From: Listeria valentina | GTDB lineage: Bacteria; Bacillota; Bacilli; Lactobacillales; Listeriaceae | DNA: 36,650 nucleotides | NCBI RefSeq assembly: GCF_011800755.1 | Contig: NZ_JAATJW010000024.1 | Coordinates: forward strand, 1-36,650 | Reading direction: 5' to 3' | Part shown: positions 31,728 through 36,650 of the stretch, in pieces | How positions within the stretch are numbered: the stretch's first letter is position 1 | Layout of the letters: each line of letters begins with the position of its first letter | Made by a program: the position numbers and the translations under genes | The notes under the pieces: generated by a model | What the model was told of the DNA's origin: nothing | The model's database searches: none | The model's input: only the letters and a program-made list of their open reading frames with translations

Positions 31728-32414
31728 ATGGGGTATAAGACGTTGCTTTTTGATGTAGATGATACGTTGCTTGATTTTAAAGCAGCTGAAGATAGTGCTT
31801 TAAAGCGTTTGTTTCAAAGTGAAAAGATTGAAGCGGATCAAGAGCTTTTAATGGTGTATAAAGACTTGAATGCAGGTTTGTGGCGCCAATTTGAACTGGG
31901 AGAAATTTCTCGTGAGGAAGTTTTGAATACTCGCTTCAAACGCGTGTTCGCTGAATTTAATAAGCAAGTCGATGGGCTAGCGATGGAAAGCCGTTACCGC
32001 GAGTTTCTAGAAGATGGGCATCAGTTGATTGACGGTGCAAAGCCGTTAATTGAAAGCTTGTACCGGGAATTTGATTTGTATATTGTGACAAATGGAGTAT
32101 CAAAGACACAATACAGGCGTTTGAAGGATTCAGGGATGGACCAGTATTTTCGCGGAATTTTTGTCTCGGAAGATACGGGTTTTCAAAAGCCGATGCCTGA
32201 GTTTTTTAAATACTGTTTTGAACGGATTCCAGCTTTTTCTTTGCAAGAAAGCTTGATTATTGGCGATTCGCTGAGCTCAGATATTCGTGGAGCGAACTTA
32301 GTGGGACTTGATAGTTGTTGGTTTAATCCACATAAAAATGTGAATAACTCCGAGAATAAACCGACGTTTGAAATTGAAACATTGGAACAGCTTCCAAAGA
32401 TTGTTGTGGGCTAA
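31728..32414 (+). CDS. HAD family hydrolase, YjjG-type (noncanonical nucleotidase)
   Basis: A 228-residue haloacid dehalogenase-superfamily phosphatase. Motif I is LLFDVDDTLLDF (nucleophile Asp9, acid Asp11). Motif II is YIVTNGVSK, motif III involves the Lys in DTGFQKPMPEFF, and motif IV is LIIGDSLSSDIRGA. The helical cap between motifs I and II fits the YjjG/YfnB group, which dephosphorylates pyrimidine nucleotides, often damaged ones. The substrate here is inferred. The ATG at 31728 follows GAGAGGAG. It lies 3 bases upstream of the LppM-like lipoprotein gene, forming a two-gene operon. Confidence 0.9.
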   Translation: MGYKTLLFDVDDTLLDFKAAEDSALKRLFQSEKIEADQELLMVYKDLNAGLWRQFELGEISREEVLNTRFKRVFAEFNKQVDGLAMESRYREFLEDGHQLIDGAKPLIESLYREFDLYIVTNGVSKTQYRRLKDSGMDQYFRGIFVSEDTGFQKPMPEFFKYCFERIPAFSLQESLIIGDSLSSDIRGANLVGLDSCWFNPHKNVNNSENKPTFEIETLEQLPKIVVG

Positions 32415-32417
32415 GCT

Positions 32418-33095
32418 ATGAAGGGAAGACGAATTCTTGTTTTATGGCTCGTATTGGTTGTTTTTTTAGCTGGCTGTGCCAGTGTAACAAATACTGTGAA
32501 GGTGAATCGCGATCGTTCGGCTGAGCTTACTTTTGATATCAAATTATCGGATTTTGCTGGTCTTTTTTCTGAACGTGTCAGCGAAGATATTCAAGCAAAA
32601 TTAGAAAAACAAGGCTTTTCAGTTCAAAAAAAGTCATACACACATTTTCTAGTTCGAAAAAAAGTAGAAAAAATGGATGAACAGGCTATTTCAAAGAAGG
32701 AACTTGCAAAATATGGCGTCAAAATTCAGGAAAAGCGCGGTTTCTTTATGAATCGTTACCGGGTGGAAGCCAATCTTGATGTGCCGAAACTGATCGGAGA
32801 TTTTGGGGGAGACGATCTAGCTATTCCAGAGAAATTGCTTGCGCAGATTGATTATACGTTTGTGCTCGATTTACCGATATCGCATGTTCGTGATAGCAAT
32901 GCGGATCAAGCGGATGGCGGAAAGCTGACTTGGAAGGTACCGCTTGATCAGAAAAATAAAATGTTTGTGGAAGTCGGCATTCCAAATGTGCTACATATCG
33001 CGATTTTTGCGGGTGTGCTCGTTTTATTACTTGCAGGGATCACTTTCACGATTATTCATAAGCGACGAAAGAAACGGAAAAGTTTGTCCGAGTGA
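32418..33095 (+). CDS. LppM-like (DUF3153) membrane-anchored lipoprotein
   Basis: A 225-residue exported protein. A signal peptide with the lipobox FLAGC (Cys20) starts it; an extracellular domain covers ~21-190, then a C-terminal membrane helix (~194-215, LHIAIFAGVLVLLLAGITF) and a basic cytoplasmic tail (HKRRKKRKS). This double anchoring and the TNTVKVNRDRSAELTFDI start fit the DUF3153/LppM family. No enzymatic motif is seen; the function is unknown. It begins 3 bases after the HAD gene with only a weak ribosome site, implying translational coupling. Its stop lies in the terminator at 33078-33110. Confidence 0.8.
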   Translation: MKGRRILVLWLVLVVFLAGCASVTNTVKVNRDRSAELTFDIKLSDFAGLFSERVSEDIQAKLEKQGFSVQKKSYTHFLVRKKVEKMDEQAISKKELAKYGVKIQEKRGFFMNRYRVEANLDVPKLIGDFGGDDLAIPEKLLAQIDYTFVLDLPISHVRDSNADQADGGKLTWKVPLDQKNKMFVEVGIPNVLHIAIFAGVLVLLLAGITFTIIHKRRKKRKSLSE

Positions 33096-33110
33096 GGGCA
33101 AGCTTTTTTT
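33078..33110 (+). terminator. Terminator of the HAD/LppM-like operon
   Basis: AAAAGTTTGTCC (33078-33089) pairs with GGGCAAGCTTTT (12 bp, two G-U), six-base loop containing part of the stop region, then T-run. Confidence 0.8.
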
Positions 33111-33115
33111 GTGGA

Positions 33116-33170
33116 TTTAAGAAATATTTAAGATTTCGTTTATTGGCAGTTTAGAACTCTCTCCTATAAT
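33116..33170 (+). promoter_or_regulatory. DUF4822 gene promoter with OmpR-type direct repeats
   Basis: TTGGCA (33143-33148), 16-base spacer and a perfect TATAAT (33165-33170) form a strong SigA promoter. Just upstream, TTTAAG occurs at 33116-33121 and 33127-33132, an 11-bp period, with a weaker third element GTTTAT at 33138-33143. Tandem half-sites of this spacing upstream of the -35 are typical for activation by OmpR/PhoB-family response regulators, one of which is encoded downstream at 35665. Confidence 0.5.
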
Positions 33171-33201
33171 AAAATTATCAAAGAAAGAGGAGCTGAGAAA
33201 A

Positions 33202-34146
33202 ATGAAGAAAAAATTAATGGTAGCAATTTTAGGCGCAGGGTTGATTATTTCAGGATGTGGAATGGGAGCAGCAAACGGGGAGCAAGTACAGGCGGAAGCT
33301 TCCAAAGAGAAAAGTCATGTTAACCAAACTATTGGGGATCGGAAAAATCAAATTTTAGCAAGTACTAACTGGCAAGGAACAAAAGTTTATGACAAGAATG
33401 GGAAAGATTTAACGAAAGAAAATCAGGAACTCATTAGTTTTGCAAAATATGATAAAAAGAATGGGCGTTATGAATTTTTTGATCAAAAAACGGGAGAAAG
33501 CCGTGGCGATTCAGGAACTTATTTCATAACGAATGATGGAACAAAACGAATTTTGATTTCAGAAACGAAAAACTATCAAGCAGTTGTGGATATTACGAAA
33601 CTTACGAAACAAAAATTTACTTATAAACGGATGGGGAAAGATGCAGCGGGAAATCCAGTAGAGGTTTATGTGGATCACATTCCTTATCATGAGCAAAAAT
33701 TGAATTTTACAAAACCACTTGAAAAGCTTTCTACGCAAACCGGGAAAATTGTAAGAAATGAGTCGGGTGCAAAACTGTTAGGAGAAACTTTATGGAACGG
33801 CACAAAAGTAGTTGACGCAGATGGGAAAGATGTGACAAAATATAATCAAAATTTTATTAGTTTAGCGAAGTTTGATGCGGAAACGAATAAATATGAATTC
33901 TTCGATTTAAATACAGGCGTAACGCGAGGTGATTTTGGTTACTTTGATGTGCTTCGTCATAACAAAATTCGTGCTCATGCTTCCATTGGGACGAATAAAT
34001 ACGGAGCTGTTCTCGAAATTACTGAACTGAATAACGAACGCTTTACGTATAAACGAGAAGGAAAAAATGCAGCTGGTGAAGCGATTCCAGTATTTGTCGA
34101 ACATGAGTCTTATCAAGGCGAGTTTAACCCAGCATTTACATTTTGA
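33202..34146 (+). CDS. Lipoprotein with two tandem DUF4822 domains
   Basis: A 314-residue exported lipoprotein. The signal peptide ends in the lipobox IISGC (Cys19). Two homologous DUF4822-type repeats follow, residues ~52-165 and ~191-304. Each has the order LxxTxWxGTKV, DGKD(V/L)TKxNQ, (S)LAKxD, YEFFDxxTGxxRGDxGxY, a variable hairpin, then FTYKRxGKxAAGxxxPVxVxHxxY. The repeats are clearly diverged copies. No catalytic residues can be named; a beta-rich ligand-binding or surface role is plausible. The ATG at 33202 has AAAGAGGAG upstream. The promoter carries response-regulator-like repeats, and the histidine kinase gene begins just past its terminator. Confidence 0.8.
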   Translation: MKKKLMVAILGAGLIISGCGMGAANGEQVQAEASKEKSHVNQTIGDRKNQILASTNWQGTKVYDKNGKDLTKENQELISFAKYDKKNGRYEFFDQKTGESRGDSGTYFITNDGTKRILISETKNYQAVVDITKLTKQKFTYKRMGKDAAGNPVEVYVDHIPYHEQKLNFTKPLEKLSTQTGKIVRNESGAKLLGETLWNGTKVVDADGKDVTKYNQNFISLAKFDAETNKYEFFDLNTGVTRGDFGYFDVLRHNKIRAHASIGTNKYGAVLEITELNNERFTYKREGKNAAGEAIPVFVEHESYQGEFNPAFTF

Positions 34147-34154
34147 TGAAGATG

Positions 34155-34189
34155 AAAAGAAGAAAAGGTTCTGCCTTTTCTTCTTTTTC
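34155..34189 (+). terminator. Terminator between DUF4822 gene and kinase gene
   Basis: AAAAGAAGAAAAGG (34155-34168), 5-base loop, perfect complement and T-run. The kinase Shine-Dalgarno AGGAGGAG starts immediately after, and no separate kinase promoter is visible. Read-through may therefore express the two-component genes at a lower level. Confidence 0.8.
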
Positions 34190-34204
34190 TAGGAGGAGTT
34201 TTGG

Positions 34205-35662
34205 ATGCGAACGCGATTTTTAGTGACTTTTTTAGGCAGTTTATTTGTTTCGTTAGCGGCTATTTTTGCAGTTTTTATGCTGGTATTTTATGCGATTAAT
34301 GGAGAAATTGCGACGCCAGCTAAATTTTACAAAATGATGACGCAACAAAAAACGATTTCTAAAAATGAACAAGAAGCGTTGATTGCTTTTCGGGGCATTG
34401 CGCAGCGTGATCCTAATGCTCTTTTGTCCCCTGAAATTGAAACAGAAATTAAGAAATATGAACGAGAAAATCTTGATATTGTGATTCGGAAAGATGACGA
34501 AATCGTTTATTATTCGAAAGGGCTCGTTTTAAAATCGCTTAAAGTGCATGCGCCTACTTTTGATACAGATAATATTTTTACGCAAGGAACGATTGATAAT
34601 AAAGGGAATTTGTTTCGTTATCTGAAATTCGACTTTCACTTTAAAGACCAAGAAAACGGCAGTGTTATGATTTTAAAACAAGAAAATAGTCTTTCCGAGT
34701 TCTTGCAAAAGTGGGGGTTTTTATTTAGTGCGATGATACTGATCGTGGCTTTGTTATTGATTCTTTGGCTCAATCGCTCGCTTAGACAGACGATCATTAA
34801 TCCTTTACAAGAATTGAGTCGCAAAGTCCAGCAACTAAAAAGTGGCAAGCTTGATGAAAAACTCGAAATTTCAAACAAGGCAAAAGGTGAAGTGGCAGAC
34901 CTCGCGAAGGAATTTGAAGAGTTGCGTAGCGCTTTAAATATGGCCAATCAAGAAAATCGCAAGTATGAGGAAAATCGGAAGAAGCTTTTGTCGAACATTT
35001 CGCATGATTTAAAGACGCCGATTACTTCGATTATGGGCTATGTGGAAGGGCTTAGAGATGGAGTTGCACGAACTCCAGAAAAACAAGCGAGTTATTTGAA
35101 TATGATTCATAGTCAAGCCAAAAATATGAATTACTTGATTGATGATTTATTTACGTTTTCAAAGCTGGATTTGCACAAGTTGCCTTTTGACTTTGAAGTG
35201 GCTAATTTGCGTAAATTTCTAGTTCATTTTGCGGATGAATATCGGCTGGATTTGGAAGAGCGAGGAATAGAGCTTATTGTGGATGTGGATGCACTTGGGG
35301 CGGCGCTTGCCCGGTTTGATGAACAAAAAATTCGACGGGTGCTAGATAACTTGTTGCAAAACAGTAGTAAGTATTTACAGCAAGATAAGCGCATCACTTT
35401 ATCTGCTAAGATCGAAGGAAATGCTGCTTGGATTACTGTTCAAGATCACGGGAGTGGGATTCCGAAGGATAAACTTGCTTTGATTTTTGAGCGGTTTTAC
35501 CGCGTGGAAGGTTCGCGTAACCGGGATACAGGAGGAAGCGGACTTGGACTTGCGATCTCAAGACAAATCATTTTAGAGCATGGCGGGAAGATTTGGGCGG
35601 AAAGCGAACTAGGAGAATTTACAAGCATTATTTTTACGTTAAAGCTGGAAGAGGGAGAATAG
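34205..35662 (+). CDS. Sensor histidine kinase
   Basis: A 485-residue membrane kinase. The first membrane helix (~8-30) and the second (~171-190) bracket an extracellular sensor domain of about 140 residues without a recognised fold. A HAMP linker (~191-245) and coiled segment lead to the HisKA domain with phospho-acceptor His267 in ISHDLKTPITSI. The HATPase domain shows the N box VLDNLLQNSSKY, the G1 box DHGSGIP, the F region FERFYRVEGSR and the G2 box GGSGLGLAI. The ATG at 34205 follows AGGAGGAG. It is coupled to the response regulator gene (2-base gap), in the less common kinase-first order. The stimulus is unknown; the DUF4822 lipoprotein next door suggests cell-envelope sensing (inference). 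Confidence 0.92.
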   Translation: MRTRFLVTFLGSLFVSLAAIFAVFMLVFYAINGEIATPAKFYKMMTQQKTISKNEQEALIAFRGIAQRDPNALLSPEIETEIKKYERENLDIVIRKDDEIVYYSKGLVLKSLKVHAPTFDTDNIFTQGTIDNKGNLFRYLKFDFHFKDQENGSVMILKQENSLSEFLQKWGFLFSAMILIVALLLILWLNRSLRQTIINPLQELSRKVQQLKSGKLDEKLEISNKAKGEVADLAKEFEELRSALNMANQENRKYEENRKKLLSNISHDLKTPITSIMGYVEGLRDGVARTPEKQASYLNMIHSQAKNMNYLIDDLFTFSKLDLHKLPFDFEVANLRKFLVHFADEYRLDLEERGIELIVDVDALGAALARFDEQKIRRVLDNLLQNSSKYLQQDKRITLSAKIEGNAAWITVQDHGSGIPKDKLALIFERFYRVEGSRNRDTGGSGLGLAISRQIILEHGGKIWAESELGEFTSIIFTLKLEEGE

Positions 35663-35664
35663 AG

Positions 35665-36366
35665 ATGGAACGAATTTTAATTGTTGAAGATGATCAGCCG
35701 ATTGCTGAACTAGAACGGGATTATTTGGAACTCAGTGGCTATGCTGTTGAGATGGCAACGGATGGAAAGACAGGACTTGAGCTTGGCTTAACGGGGCAAT
35801 ACGATTTGATTTTATTAGATGTGATGCTGCCTGAATTATCAGGACTTGAGGTTTGTGAACAGTTGCGCGCCAAAATGGATCAGCCGATTTTGATGGTTTC
35901 CGCAAAAAAGGAAGATATTGATAAAATCCGTGCACTGGGGCTCGGAGCGGATGATTATATTAGTAAGCCTTTTAGTCCGAGCGAACTTGTGGCGCGCGTC
36001 AAGGCGCATCTTTCGCGCTTCAAGCGCCTAACTCACGTTGAAGCGGGCGAAAAGAATCAAGCCCACTTTATTTCCGCGCATCATATTCGGCTCGATACGC
36101 TCGCACACAAAGTGTTCGTACTCGATCAAGAAGTTGTTTTCACGACCAAAGAATTTGATCTTTTAAAGTTTTTTATCGAGCACCCGAATCAAGTTTTTAG
36201 TAAGGACGATTTATTTGAGTTGATTTGGGGAATGGAGGCGCTGAGCGATACGACGACGGTTGTGGTGCATGTGCGGCGATTGCGCGAGAAAATTGAGTTT
36301 GACTCCAACAAGCCACGACTGATTGAAACGATTTGGGGGACGGGTTACCGTTTTAATGGTGAGTGA
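35665..36366 (+). CDS. OmpR/PhoB family response regulator
   Basis: A 233-residue DNA-binding response regulator. The receiver domain (~1-118) has the acidic pair in ILIVEDDQP, the phospho-acceptor Asp52 in LILLDVMLPE, and the conserved Lys in DDYISKPFSPSELVARVKAH. The winged-helix output domain (~135-231) has FTTKEFDLLKFFIEHP, SKDDLFELIWG, TTVVVHVRRLREKIE and ETIWGTGYRFN. The ATG at 35665 follows GAGGGAGA and lies 2 bases after the kinase stop. Phosphorylated by the upstream kinase, it probably binds 11-bp-spaced direct repeats such as those at 33116-33132. No terminator is visible after it. Confidence 0.93.
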   Translation: MERILIVEDDQPIAELERDYLELSGYAVEMATDGKTGLELGLTGQYDLILLDVMLPELSGLEVCEQLRAKMDQPILMVSAKKEDIDKIRALGLGADDYISKPFSPSELVARVKAHLSRFKRLTHVEAGEKNQAHFISAHHIRLDTLAHKVFVLDQEVVFTTKEFDLLKFFIEHPNQVFSKDDLFELIWGMEALSDTTTVVVHVRRLREKIEFDSNKPRLIETIWGTGYRFNGE

Positions 36367-36382
36367 TTTTTGCGAGCGGATG

Positions 36383-36407
36383 ATTTGAAATCCATTTTGT
36401 GGGGTAT
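36383..36407 (+). promoter_or_regulatory. Possible SigB-type promoter
   Basis: A perfect SigB -10 GGGTAT (36402-36407) has ATTTGA 13 bases upstream (36383-36388, four of six to GTTTAA). It could drive the structured RNA to its right. The -35 is weak. Confidence 0.3.
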
Positions 36408-36516
36408 AAAATAAAGTCGTAAAGAATAGTCTAGTGGTAATAAGTCAAGCTGAACTTTCAAATTATTTTCAGGGAAAAACTAATTTTTGAGCGCACTGAA
36501 CTAAACCCGACTAAAA

Positions 36517-36634
36517 TCGAATTTTTTCGGGTTAAACTCAAGGATTGCGTTCATAACGGTCTGTTATGAATCCATCACGCTCCTTGGGGGCGTGTAGAGT
36601 TGGTGATTACGTAGTAGCGTATCCACCAGACGCG
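36517..36634 (+). ncRNA. Unassigned structured RNA with predicted pseudoknot
   Basis: Consecutive stems fill this stretch without an ORF: TTCATAAC/GTTATGAA (36550-36557 with 36563-36570), CACGC/GCGTG (36576-36580 with 36590-36594), and TGGTG..TACG with CGTA..CACCA (36601-36611 with 36618-36628). A weak closing GCG/CGC (36547-36549 with 36631-36633) would make a junction. The nine-base loop of the second stem contains TCCTTGGG (36581-36588), complementary over 8 bp to CTCAAGGA (36537-36544) upstream. Its G-U pair makes this work only on the plus strand. It may be the leader of a gene beyond the window or an sRNA. It matches no riboswitch class I know. Confidence 0.4.
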
Positions 36635-36650
36635 TAAATTTTCTTGCGGT

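Noticed and set aside
36517..36634. T-box, FMN, SAM, lysine or c-di-nucleotide riboswitch
   Set aside because: None of the hallmark sequences that I know (for example the T-box TGG-ACCGCG or the FMN AGGG-TGAAATTCCC cores) occurs. The element is left unassigned.

Overview
The window reads as chromosomal DNA from a Firmicute of the genus Listeria, probably one of the environmental 'sensu lato' species rather than L. monocytogenes. The main evidence is a convincing Listeria p60 autolysin gene (iap/cwhA) next to an accessory secA2. The surrounding order (lactonase, gdhA, GH1 glucosidase plus GntR regulator, methyltransferase, iap, secA2, AI-2E-like permease) resembles from memory the lmo0558-lmo0585 stretch of L. 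monocytogenes EGD-e. The p60 here has four LysM domains instead of two, and no histidine operon follows gdhA, so it is a divergent relative. AT-rich composition, strong Shine-Dalgarno sites, many TTG starts and U-rich terminators also fit. There is no tRNA, rRNA, CRISPR array, insertion sequence, phage gene or virulence island.

Layout. 1-3.3 kb: lactonase and NADP glutamate dehydrogenase (both -), then about 750 bases without a protein gene holding two strong terminators and what look like two minus-strand small RNAs. 3.4-9.1 kb: small heat shock protein, GH1 glycosidase with its GntR regulator, a two-subunit ThrE-type exporter, a PC4-like ssDNA-binding protein and an rRNA methyltransferase. 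9.1-16 kb: iap (-) and divergent secA2 (+), an AI-2E family permease, a small membrane protein and nanE. 16-20.3 kb: an alpha/beta hydrolase split by a -1 frameshift exactly at a slippery heptamer, then a complete copper operon copY-copA-copZ with cop boxes. 20.3-23.2 kb: an HdeD-like membrane protein behind a SigB-type promoter, a tandem-HTH MerR regulator divergent from an atypical hydrolase, and a frataxin-like protein. 23.3-27.0 kb: fructose operon fruR-fruK-fruA. 27.0-31.6 kb: a small ORF or RNA with a possible RNA switch, cardiolipin synthase, an acetyltransferase behind a perfect operator-like palindrome, and an orphan oligopeptide-binding lipoprotein. 31.7-36.6 kb: HAD phosphatase plus LppM-like lipoprotein, a duplicated DUF4822 lipoprotein with OmpR-type 11-bp repeats at its promoter, a histidine kinase-response regulator pair and, at the right edge, an unassigned structured RNA with a predicted pseudoknot.

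How the parts work together: SecA2 is the accessory export ATPase known in L. monocytogenes to secrete p60, so these divergent genes form an export pair. CopY senses copper and represses CopA (export) and CopZ (chaperone). FruR, FruK and FruA import fructose as fructose-1-phosphate and convert it to fructose-1,6-bisphosphate. The two-component system may control the neighbouring DUF4822 lipoprotein. The most novel candidates are non-coding: the gdhA-upstream RNAs, the 27.2-kb switch-like locus and the pseudoknotted RNA at 36.5 kb. All function calls come from reading the sequence; no database search was run.
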